Shown here: positions 1 to 5,696 of the stretch, piece after piece
How the letters are laid out: each line of letters opens with the position of its first letter
How positions within the stretch are numbered: the stretch's first letter is position 1
DNA from: DASYHS01 sp035998295
GTDB lineage: Bacteria > Pseudomonadota > Alphaproteobacteria > Azospirillales > Azospirillaceae
Length of the DNA: 9,641 nt
Reading direction: 5' to 3'
NCBI RefSeq assembly: GCF_035998295.1
Contig: NZ_DASYHS010000002.1
Span: forward strand, 1 to 9,641
Position numbers and translations under genes: made by a program
The notes under the pieces: generated by a model
Told to the model about the DNA's origin: nothing
The model's input: the letters and a program-made list of their open reading frames with translations, nothing else
Databases searched by the model: none

Positions 1-80
1 TCGGCCGGCACGAACTCGTGAAGCGAAGGCGGAAGCAGCCAGCCTTGATCCACGTCCCACGGGCGAAAGCTCTTGGTCAT
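1..80 (-). CDS. IS1182-like transposase, N-terminal fragment (continues past window edge)
   Basis: Only the first 26 codons lie in the window. They translate to a protein beginning MTKSFRPWDVDQGWLLPPS and continuing LHEFVPA. The pattern S/T-F-R-x-W-D-x-D-Q, then L-L-P-P-S, then F-V-P is the usual start of a large group of DDE transposases annotated as IS1182 family. The protein would cut and rejoin the element's ends during transposition. The ATG (78-80) has a purine-rich GCGGGA directly before it, a poor but usable ribosome site. Several codons end in T or A (TTT, GAT, CAA, CTT, CCT), unlike the resident genes, which fits a mobile gene. The catalytic region is not visible, so whether the copy is intact cannot be judged. 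Confidence 0.75.
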   Translation of the reverse strand, partial: MTKSFRPWDVDQGWLLPPSLHEFVPA

Positions 81-136
81 TCCCGCAGCGAATCACGCCC
101 GCTCCGCATCGTCCAGCCTTTTACTCGGACACACTC
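1..136 (-). mobile_element. Insertion sequence terminus (IS1182-like), cut by window edge
   Basis: The left edge holds one end of an insertion sequence: the start of a transposase gene (78-80 back to the edge) preceded, reading the minus strand, by about 56 non-coding bases. The minus strand reads GGAGTGTGTCCGAGTAA just inside the neighbouring gene's stop codon, and I take this as the likely terminal inverted repeat. Its exact boundary (about 134-138) is inferred, because the other end lies outside the window and no second copy can be compared. The family call rests on the transposase N-terminus alone. Confidence 0.6.
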
Positions 137-835
137 CTAGAACCGCCGGGACGCCAGCACCGTGACCGCGGCCCGGGCCACGAAGGCGAGCCACAGGGAG
201 ATGCCGACGAACTTGGCGCCGTCCTCGATCACGTAGCTGACGAAGTCCACCTCCAGCAGCCCCATCATGCCGACCAGCGCCGGGTTGTCGAACACGAAGC
301 TCGCGGCGAAGAACAGGCCGGCCGGGACGAGCAGCACGAGGCCGCCGTCGCGCATCAGCTCGCGCAGGAACACCAGCCCGTAGACCAGCGCCAGGCCGAG
401 ATAGCCCGCCTTGATGTAGCGCTCGCCGATGCCGGCCTCGGGCAGGACCTGCTCGTGCAGCAGGAAGGCGTCGTCGACCAGCAGCACCGCCGTGAACAGG
501 CTCGTCGCCAGGAAGAAGCGGCGCAGCCGCGCGTCGCCGCCGCGCCGGCGCAGGACCTCCCAGGCCACCAGCGCGACCGCGGCCGCGGCCGACCAGAACA
601 TCAGGCCGAGATTGGAGACCATCCCCCCGGCCGGACTGAAGCCGTAGGTGTCGGCGGGGTCGTTGAGCAGTTCCCGGTAGGTCAGGCCGTCGGCGAGGCC
701 GAGGGCGGCGGCCAGGATGGCGACGCCGCCGCCGCACCCCGCCGCCAGCCAGACCAGCGGCCACTGCCGGCCGACGGCCCGGCGGTCGGCGGCCGCCGGG
801 TGGAAGCGGGGCCAAGCCGTCATCTGCGCGTCCAT
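137..835 (-). CDS. Six-helix integral membrane protein of unknown function
   Basis: I do not recognise this family with certainty. The 232-residue product is mostly hydrophobic, with about six membrane helices near residues 26-49, 74-94, 107-126, 142-158, 165-183 and 207-227. Charged residues sit in or beside the helices in two places: VDDAFLLHE (120-128, end of helix 3) and IEDGAKF (203-209, start of helix 6). Buried acidic and His residues like these can mark a metal or proton site; that is inference. An in-frame ATG at 872-874 would add 13 residues, but 7 of the first 12 codons after it end in A or T, unlike the rest of the gene, so I prefer the ATG at 833-835. The gene follows dcp on the same strand with a gap of about 60 bases, so co-transcription is possible. 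Its stop codon touches the IS end. Confidence 0.75.
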   Translation of the reverse strand: MDAQMTAWPRFHPAAADRRAVGRQWPLVWLAAGCGGGVAILAAALGLADGLTYRELLNDPADTYGFSPAGGMVSNLGLMFWSAAAAVALVAWEVLRRRGGDARLRRFFLATSLFTAVLLVDDAFLLHEQVLPEAGIGERYIKAGYLGLALVYGLVFLRELMRDGGLVLLVPAGLFFAASFVFDNPALVGMMGLLEVDFVSYVIEDGAKFVGISLWLAFVARAAVTVLASRRF

Positions 836-895
836 TGTTACCGTTCCATGACAATGCAACACGCTAGTGAACATTCCGCTCCCTGCCGACCCGCT

Positions 896-2986
896 TTAAT
901 GGACGAGACCCCGCTTTTTCAGCAGCATCCCGATATCCGGCCCTCTGCCCCGGAAGGCGACGTAGAGATCCATGGGATCGCGGGTGTCGCCGGCGGAGTA
1001 GACCTCCCCCAGCCGTGCCGCCAGGCCCGGATCGAACGCGTCTCCCGTCTCCTCGAACGCGCCGAAGCCGTCGGCGTCGAGCACCTCGGCCCACAGATAG
1101 GCGTAGTAGCCGGCGGCATAGCCGTCGCCCGCGAACAGGTGCTGGAAATGCGCGGGGCGGTGGCGCGGCCGGATCGCGTCCGGCATGCCGATCCGCGCCA
1201 GGACCTCGCGCTCGAAGCCGTCGGGGTCGAGGGAGCCCGGGTCGCGGTGGCGGTGCAGTTCCAGGTCCAGCAGGGCCGATGCCGTGTACTCCACGGTCGC
1301 GAAGCCCTGGTCGAAGGTCCGCGACGCGAGCAGGCGGTCCAGCAGCGCGTCGGGCATCGGCTCGCCGGTCCGGTAGTGGCGGGCGTAGCGGCGCAGGATC
1401 TCCGGCACCTCCAGCCAGTGCTCGTAGACCTGGGACGGGAACTCGACGAAGTCCCGGCGCACGCTCGTCCCGGACTGGGACGGATAGCGCACCCGGCTCA
1501 GCAGCCCGTGCAGCGCGTGGCCGAACTCGTGGAACAGCGTCCGCGCGTCGTCGAAGCTCAGCAGCGTCGGCGCGCCCTTGGCGAAGTTGTTGTTGTTGAC
1601 CACGATCGGCGCCACCTCGCCGTCGAAGCTCTCCTGCAGGCGGTAGCTGTTCATCCACGCGCCCGAGCGCTTGCCCGGCCGGGCGAAGTTGTCGTGCAGG
1701 AACAGCCCGACATGCCGGCCGTCCGCCCCCTTCACCTCGTAGGCGCGCACGTCGGGATGGTAGAGGGGCAGGCCCTCGCGCTCTTCGAAGGTGATGCCGA
1801 ACAGCCGGCCCGCGACGTCGAAGGCGGCGCGCACCATGTCGTCCAGGACGAGGTACGGCTTCACTTCCGCCTCGTCCAGGTCGTACTCGGCCCGCCGGAC
1901 CTTCTCGGCGTAGTGGCGCCAGTCCCACGGCTCCACGGCGCCGTTCATGCCGTCGGCGCGCGCCGCCGCCTCGATCGCCCGGCGCTCGGCCCCGGCCCGG
2001 GCCCGCGCCGGTTCCCAGACCCGCGACAGCAGGCCTTCGACGGCATCGGGCGTCTTCGCCATGGAATCGGCGAGCCGGAAATGGGCGTAGCTCGGATATC
2101 CCAGCAGCGCCGCCTGCTCGGCGCGCAGCGCCGCGATCTCGCGCAGCAGCGGCCGGTTGTCGTGCGCCGACGATATCTCGCCGGCGCCGCGCGCCGATGA
2201 TATCTCGCCGGCGCCGCGCGCCGACCAGGCCTCGTAGGCGAGGCGGCGCAGGTCGCGGCGCGTCGAGAAGGTCAGGAACGCCTCGATCGACGAGCGGGCG
2301 AGCGTGACGACCCGCCGCCCGTCGAGCCCGCGCTCGCGCGCCGCACCGGCGGCGGCCTCGCGGGCGAAGTCCGGCAGCCCGTCCAGGTCCGCCTCGTCCA
2401 GGACGAGCTGCCACTGCCTCTCGTCGTGCAGCACGTTCTGCCCGAACAGCGTCTGCAGGCTCGCGAGCCGCGCCGTGATCTCGGCCATGCGCGCCTTGTC
2501 CGGCCCGGACAGCGCGGCGCCGGCGCGCACGAATAACAGGTGCAGGCGCTCCAGCAGCCGCATCTGGTCCGGGTCGAGGCCGAGCGACGCGCGCCGCGCG
2601 TGCAGGTCGGCGACGCGCGCGAACAGGCCGGGGTCGAGCGCCACGCGGCTGGCGTGGCGGGCGAGCTTCGGCGCGTAGTCGCGCGCCACCGCCTCCATCT
2701 CCCCGTCCGACCGGCTGCCCAGCAGGTTCGAGAACACCGCGCCGACCCGGCGCAGCAGGCGCCCGCTCCGCTCCAGCGCCTCGACCGTGTTCGCGAAGGA
2801 CGGCGGCTCGGCCGAACCGGCGATCGCCGCGACCTCGGCCTCGCGCTCCTCCATGGCGCGCTCGAGGGCGGCCGGGAAATGCGCGGGGCGGATGCGGTCG
2901 AAGGGCGGCAGGCCGAAGGGGGCCGTCCAGGCCTGCGTCAGAGGGTTCTCCGCCAGGGGGGTCTCGACCAGGGGATCTTGGGTCAT
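896..2986 (-). CDS. dcp: M3 family zinc metallopeptidase, probable peptidyl-dipeptidase Dcp
   Basis: This 696-residue protein matches the M3 (thimet oligopeptidase) family in length and motifs. Such enzymes cut short peptides in the cytoplasm or periplasm; Dcp removes C-terminal dipeptides. The zinc site is HEFGH at 486-490, with the third ligand Glu515 in RDFVEFPSQ. His616 and the GYAAGYYAY segment (622-630) match the conserved His/Tyr region that stabilises the transition state. RDFVEFPSQ and the ending (MLLKKRGL) resemble Dcp more than oligopeptidase A. There is no clear signal peptide. The frame stays open to 3361, but the M3 N-terminus begins close to the ATG at 2984-2986 and no other Met lies near; the ribosome site there is weak (CCGGA next to ATG). 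Residues 255-272 are a perfect 9-residue duplication encoded by a 27-bp tandem repeat. The gene diverges from azlCD. Confidence 0.9.
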   Translation of the reverse strand: MTQDPLVETPLAENPLTQAWTAPFGLPPFDRIRPAHFPAALERAMEEREAEVAAIAGSAEPPSFANTVEALERSGRLLRRVGAVFSNLLGSRSDGEMEAVARDYAPKLARHASRVALDPGLFARVADLHARRASLGLDPDQMRLLERLHLLFVRAGAALSGPDKARMAEITARLASLQTLFGQNVLHDERQWQLVLDEADLDGLPDFAREAAAGAARERGLDGRRVVTLARSSIEAFLTFSTRRDLRRLAYEAWSARGAGEISSARGAGEISSAHDNRPLLREIAALRAEQAALLGYPSYAHFRLADSMAKTPDAVEGLLSRVWEPARARAGAERRAIEAAARADGMNGAVEPWDWRHYAEKVRRAEYDLDEAEVKPYLVLDDMVRAAFDVAGRLFGITFEEREGLPLYHPDVRAYEVKGADGRHVGLFLHDNFARPGKRSGAWMNSYRLQESFDGEVAPIVVNNNNFAKGAPTLLSFDDARTLFHEFGHALHGLLSRVRYPSQSGTSVRRDFVEFPSQVYEHWLEVPEILRRYARHYRTGEPMPDALLDRLLASRTFDQGFATVEYTASALLDLELHRHRDPGSLDPDGFEREVLARIGMPDAIRPRHRPAHFQHLFAGDGYAAGYYAYLWAEVLDADGFGAFEETGDAFDPGLAARLGEVYSAGDTRDPMDLYVAFRGRGPDIGMLLKKRGLVH
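2164..2224 (+). repeat. 27-bp in-frame tandem duplication inside dcp
   Basis: Bases 2164-2190 and 2191-2217 are 27-bp direct copies differing at one base (C2171 versus T2198), followed by the first 7 bases of a third unit (2218-2224). The period is a multiple of three, so in the peptidase it gives SARGAGEIS twice (residues 255-263 and 264-272) without breaking the frame. It lies in a loop-like stretch between AW and HDNRPLL, well before the zinc site. Replication slippage is the simplest origin. Confidence 0.95.
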
Positions 2987-3097
2987 TCCGGCGCCGGTAC
3001 AGTGATGAAGGGGAAGGCTGCGGGACGGGAATATGGGGACGCGCCCGGGCGCGGACACCCCTTCCCCGGCGCCGACCGCCGGTCTATACCGCGACGC
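2987..3097. promoter_or_regulatory. Divergent dcp / azlC intergenic region with 14-bp palindrome
   Basis: This 111-bp gap separates two divergent starts, so it should carry both promoters. It contains a perfect 14-bp palindrome, CGCGCCCGGGCGCG, at 3040-3053, next to a short AT island (GAATATGG, 3030-3037). A TATACC hexamer at 3085-3090 lies only 7 bases before the azlC ATG; if it is a -10 element, the azlC mRNA would be almost leaderless, which would fit the absence of a Shine-Dalgarno sequence. No convincing -35 is visible. The palindrome is a candidate operator or hairpin, though self-complementary G/C runs are easy to meet in DNA this GC-rich. Confidence 0.35.
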
Positions 3098-3802
3098 ATG
3101 TCCACACGCTCCATCCCCGGCCACGCGTCGCCCTGGCGCCGGGCCTTCGCCGCCAGCCTGCCGATCCTCGCGGGCTACGTCCCGATCGGCATGGCGTTCG
3201 GCATCCTCTGGGTCCAGCAGGGGCTGGAGCCGATGGGTGCCGTGCTGTTCGGGCTGCTGGTCTATGCCGGCGCGTCGCAGTTCATGGCCGCCGGCATGCT
3301 GGCGGGCGGCCAGGGACCGGTGGAGATCGCGCTGACGACGCTGGTCCTGAACGCGCGCCACGTCGTCTACGGCCTCGCCTTCCTCGACCGTTTCAAGGGC
3401 TGGAGCGTGGCCAAGGCCTATTTCGCCTTCTCCCTGACCGACGAGACCTACGCCCTGCTCGCGGCCCGGCCGCCGTCCGGCCGCGAGGAAGGGGCGGACT
3501 TCCTGTGGCGCGTCGCCTTCCTCAACCAGGCCTACTGGGTGGTCGGCTGCGCGCTGGGCGCGCTGGTCGGCGGCCTCGTGCCCGACGCGCTGGCCGGGCT
3601 CGACTTCGCGCTGACCTCCCTGTTCCTGGTGCTGCTCGTGGAGCAGATGCGCGTTGCCGAGCGGCGGACCGCGGCACTCCTGGCGGGCGCGCTGGCCGCC
3701 GCGGGGATCGCCGCCCTCGGCCCCGCGAACACGCTGCTGCCGGTGCTCGCGGTCGCCCTGTCGGCGGTGGCGCTGGTCGGGCGGAGGACGCGGGCATGGT
3801 GA
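3098..3802 (+). CDS. azlC: AzlC family branched-chain amino acid exporter, large subunit
   Basis: The 234-residue inner-membrane protein carries the AzlC (BrnF-type) hallmarks: an N-terminal helix with AGYVPIGMAFG (25-35), YAGASQFMA (56-64), NARHVVYGL (85-93) and LTDETYAL (113-120), then hydrophobic helices to the end. With AzlD it forms a secondary exporter for leucine, isoleucine, valine and sometimes methionine; the known relative BrnFE relieves excess branched-chain amino acids. The ATG at 3098 is chosen because the frame upstream lacks AzlC-like sequence; no good ribosome site precedes it. Its stop overlaps the azlD start in ATGGTGA, implying translational coupling. It diverges from the dcp peptidase. 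Substrate is inferred from the family. Confidence 0.92.
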   Translation: MSTRSIPGHASPWRRAFAASLPILAGYVPIGMAFGILWVQQGLEPMGAVLFGLLVYAGASQFMAAGMLAGGQGPVEIALTTLVLNARHVVYGLAFLDRFKGWSVAKAYFAFSLTDETYALLAARPPSGREEGADFLWRVAFLNQAYWVVGCALGALVGGLVPDALAGLDFALTSLFLVLLVEQMRVAERRTAALLAGALAAAGIAALGPANTLLPVLAVALSAVALVGRRTRAW

Positions 3803-4119
3803 GCGCCGAGGTGCTGCTCGCCGCGGTCCTGATGGCGGGCGCCACCGCCGTCAGCCGGTTCCTGCCCTTCCTGCTGGGCGACATCGGCGACCCGCGGCTG
3901 CGCCGCCTGTTCACGGAACTGTTCCCGCCCGCGATCCTGGCCGTGCTGCTGGTGTATTTCGCCTGGGGCGCCGGTACCGCCTCGGGGCCGGCCCGCGCCG
4001 CGCAGGCGGCCGGCGCGCTGGTCACGGTCCTGGCCCATCTCGGCTTGCGGAACCTGCTGCTCTCGGTCGGGGCGGGGACCGCGGTCTGCATGCTGGTCGT
4101 GAACCTCTGGCCGCAATAG
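3796..4119 (+). CDS. azlD: AzlD family branched-chain amino acid exporter, small subunit
   Basis: The 107-residue protein has the small-subunit pattern: a first helix ending in SRFLPFLL (20-27), FPPAILAVLLVYF (43-55), and RNLLLSVGAGTAVCMLVV (85-102). It is the BrnE/AzlD partner that completes the amino-acid exporter with AzlC in the inner membrane. The start ATG (3796-3798) lies inside the last codons of azlC, overlapping by 7 bases, so the two are one operon and probably translationally coupled. A GTG in the next codon (3799) is an alternative start that would change only one residue. Nothing looks truncated. Confidence 0.92.
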   Translation: MVSAEVLLAAVLMAGATAVSRFLPFLLGDIGDPRLRRLFTELFPPAILAVLLVYFAWGAGTASGPARAAQAAGALVTVLAHLGLRNLLLSVGAGTAVCMLVVNLWPQ

Positions 4120-4125
4120 CGGCCG

Positions 4126-4138
4126 GCGGCTTCGCCGC
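4126..4138 (+). terminator. Possible hairpin terminator after azlCD
   Basis: Seven bases after the azlD stop, GCGGC-TTC-GCCGC can fold into a five-base stem with a tight loop. It is well placed to end azlCD transcription, but no T-run follows. In this base composition such stems arise often, so the call is weak. Confidence 0.3.
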
Positions 4139-4331
4139 GCGCGGTGGGTAAATCCTGCCGCGGCGCGGAAAATCCTGCTCCGCCCGGAAGCTTCCGCCTC
4201 CTCCCGCGCGCGCCGCGGCCGCGTCCGCCGGCCCCAGGCGAGCGCGACATGCTGCCCGCGGCCGCCGCGCGATCCCAACATCTTGCGATCGCATGCGGCG
4301 ATCGCGCCGCGCCGCGCGGGCTTGGCCCCCG
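4139..4331. other. Upstream region of GNAT gene with small repeats and palindromes
   Basis: I see no gene here. The segment lies upstream of a predicted sigma-54 promoter, where enhancer-binding proteins usually bind. It holds AAATCCTGC twice (4150-4158 and 4170-4178, 20 bp apart), the second copy inside a GCGGA...TCCGC stem (4165-4169 / 4179-4183). It also has a perfect 12-bp palindrome CGGAAGCTTCCG (4185-4196), GCGATCGC twice (4285-4292 and 4298-4305, 13 bp apart), and a stem GCGGCG-ATCG-CGCCGC (4295-4310). Any could be a regulator site. None matches a site I can name, and NtrC-like half-sites were not seen. Confidence 0.35.
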
Positions 4332-4347
4332 TGGCACGGGCCTTGCG
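4332..4347 (+). promoter_or_regulatory. Predicted sigma-54 (RpoN) -24/-12 promoter for the GNAT gene
   Basis: The sequence TGGCACGGGCCTTGCG matches the RpoN consensus TGGCACG-N4-TTGC[A/T] at every fixed position except the final A/T. The invariant GG (4333-4334) and GC (4345-4346) are separated by exactly 10 bases, as sigma-54 requires. Transcription would begin near 4357, giving a leader of about 40 bases with a strong ribosome site (GGGGAGGAG, 4385-4393) before the ATG at 4397. The match is non-coding and correctly oriented. If real, expression depends on an ATP-driven enhancer-binding protein. Confidence 0.6.
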
Positions 4348-4396
4348 CTCCGGTTGTTCAGTCGATGCCGAGCGGCACCGAACTGGGGAGGAGCGG

Positions 4397-5209
4397 ATGC
4401 TCGAAGACCAAGACCACGACCGCGTCCAGGAGTTCCTGCGCATCTGCCTCGACCGCATCGCGGCGCGGGGCTTCGACTTCCGGGTCGACCCGGACCTGTC
4501 CGGCTGGGCGGCACACATGCGGGCGGCGCCGGGCATCTCGGCGGTCAACCCGACCTTCGATCCCGACGTCTGCCGGCTCGACCGGTCGAACGGCTTCTGG
4601 ATCAAACTGGTCGGCGACGGCGGCCGCATCGTCGCCTGCCATGCCGCACGCCTGTTCGTCACGCCCGATTTCCGCCAGGAGATCGTCTCCGAGCGGCTGT
4701 GGCACGACAAGGGGCTGCGCGCGCTGGGACGGGTCGAGCTCGCCCTGCCTGCCGGCATGGAGGTCCTGTCCGGCCGCGTCGTCCACGAGGGCGGGGCCTG
4801 GGTCCATCCCGACCACCGCGCCCGCGGCTACGCCGCCACCATGGTCGCGGTGCTGCGCGCGCTGGCGCTGCGGCAATGGGCCTGCGACTGGTTCAACGGG
4901 ATCTGCCTCGAGAAGATCGCGAAGTCCGGCGTCGTCTTCAACACCTATCACTTCACCAGGATGGTGCCGTGCACGACCGGCTGGTGCCCGCCGGTGGGCC
5001 GCGACGCGCCGCTGTGGATGCCCTACATGTCCCGGGCCGAGTGCCTAGCCCAGATAGCGCGATGGATAGACGAAGAACGAAACGACGCGCTCGACCTGGC
5101 GGTCTTTGAGGACCGGCACGAGAAGACGGTGGTACGCATGCCCGTTGTAGCTGGTGAAGATGTGGTGGGCGGCCGGCGCGCACGCCAGCGTAACGGTGTC
5201 GAGGTGTGA
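4397..5209 (+). CDS. GNAT-fold acetyltransferase-like protein, substrate unknown
   Basis: The 270-residue product has one recognisable signature, WVHPDHRARGYAATM (135-149), the acetyl-CoA pyrophosphate-binding motif A of GNAT N-acetyltransferases (V-x-P-x-x-R-x-x-G-x-A). The rest (an N-terminal helix, then SNGFWIKLVGDGGRIVACHAARLF, and FNGICLEKIAKSGVVF after motif A) fits a GNAT core with extra segments, but I cannot name a subfamily or substrate. The start is clear: ATG with GGGGAGGAG six to seven bases upstream. A predicted sigma-54 promoter lies about 50 bases before it. Residues 217-270 lie opposite the 3' end of the PAS gene, and codon use changes abruptly there: 13 of the first 216 codons end in A/T against 18 of the last 54. 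The tail may be an overrun past a lost stop codon. Confidence 0.7.
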   Translation: MLEDQDHDRVQEFLRICLDRIAARGFDFRVDPDLSGWAAHMRAAPGISAVNPTFDPDVCRLDRSNGFWIKLVGDGGRIVACHAARLFVTPDFRQEIVSERLWHDKGLRALGRVELALPAGMEVLSGRVVHEGGAWVHPDHRARGYAATMVAVLRALALRQWACDWFNGICLEKIAKSGVVFNTYHFTRMVPCTTGWCPPVGRDAPLWMPYMSRAECLAQIARWIDEERNDALDLAVFEDRHEKTVVRMPVVAGEDVVGGRRARQRNGVEV

Positions 5210-5581
5210 GATCAGCAGGTCCGTGTACTCGCGGGGCGCGGGCGCCTCGCGGACCGGCTTGCCCCGGAAGCCGACGCTGTCGTTCAGCGGCATCCCCGAT
5301 CCCGTGAAGCGGATGCGGGGATTTTCCGGTTCGCTGACGTCGTACATGTTGACGTTGGCCAAGTCGAACAGCGGGTACAGCACCTCGAGCCGGCAGTCCT
5401 CCGGCGCCATCCAGCCCCGGGCATGGAAACGGTCCAGGACCGCTTTGAACGGCTGGCCGGGCAAGCGCGCCAAATACTCCGCCGTTACGGGACGGACTTC
5501 GATGACGTCGGGCAAAGGCGATCGGTGCAGTCGGATCACGTTCATGGCGTCGACCGGTAGGACGACATCACCATAATGCAT
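5045..5581 (-). CDS. PAS_5-like sensor-domain protein
   Basis: This 178-residue soluble protein resembles the single-domain PAS_5 proteins common in Alphaproteobacteria. A helical N-terminus is followed by a PAS-like strand/helix core: NVNMYDVSEPENPRIRFTGS, then GFRGKPVREAP, a helix around EYTDLLISHLDTV, and strands HHIFTSYNGHAYHRLLVPV and VERVVSFFVYPS. Such proteins are thought to sense small ligands; no output domain is present and the ligand is unknown. The start is uncertain: ATG at 5579-5581 lies in a perfect palindrome and the next seven codons are AT-rich, while ATG at 5543-5545 (residue 13) begins more typical codon use; neither has a good ribosome site. About 29 of 178 codons end in A/T, more than the neighbours, hinting at transfer. 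The 3' end overlaps the convergent GNAT gene by 165 bp. Confidence 0.65.
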   Translation of the reverse strand: MHYGDVVLPVDAMNVIRLHRSPLPDVIEVRPVTAEYLARLPGQPFKAVLDRFHARGWMAPEDCRLEVLYPLFDLANVNMYDVSEPENPRIRFTGSGMPLNDSVGFRGKPVREAPAPREYTDLLISHLDTVTLACAPAAHHIFTSYNGHAYHRLLVPVLKDRQVERVVSFFVYPSRYLG

Positions 5582-5585
5582 TATG
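5572..5585. repeat. 14-bp perfect palindrome at PAS gene start (candidate operator)
   Basis: CATAATGCATTATG is exactly self-complementary and includes the first ATG of the PAS gene (5579-5581). It is strongly AT-rich in a GC-rich setting, so it is unlikely to arise from base composition. Each strand contains CATAAT, one base from the -10 consensus TATAAT. It may be a regulator operator overlapping the promoter, in which case the gene would start at the later ATG (5545), 27 bases downstream. No -35 element is convincing. Confidence 0.5.
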
Positions 5586-5663
5586 TGAGCGGCGCGACCA
5601 AATACTTCGTATGCGATGGAAAGTGATCTCGGGGGCGTAGACCATGCCGTCCATCCATCCCGG

Positions 5664-5696
5664 CGGTTCACGGGCACGCGGTTCACGGGCACGCGG
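5664..5696. repeat. 15-bp tandem repeat duplicating the LysR gene stop codon
   Basis: CGGTTCACGGGCACG occurs at 5664-5678 and again, identically, at 5679-5693, followed by CGG of a third unit. Read on the minus strand, each copy carries a TGA in the LysR frame, so the regulator ends with two in-frame stops 15 bases apart. The copy inside the gene encodes its last residues. Slippage during replication is the likely origin. Confidence 0.9.

Noticed and set aside
836..874. Upstream ATG of the membrane protein
   Set aside because: Codons between the two ATGs are AT-ending in 7 of 12 cases, unlike the gene body; more likely leader DNA.
455..2200. A 581-codon plus-strand frame opposite dcp
   Set aside because: It is antisense to a gene with intact M3 motifs and arises from high GC suppressing stop codons; it has no recognisable domain.
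896..2986. dcp as a pseudogene because of the internal duplication
   Set aside because: The duplication keeps frame, and the HEFGH zinc site, Glu515, the His616/Tyr region and normal length are intact.
2987..3361. N-terminal extension of the peptidase by 125 residues
   Set aside because: It would read antisense through the azlC start, has Arg/Gly-rich non-family sequence, and the M3 N-terminus fits the ATG at 2986.
5602..5612. ATACTTCGTAT, resembling one arm of loxP
   Set aside because: No inverted second arm or spacer follows, no recombinase is nearby, and the match is only a 4-bp stem with a three-base loop.
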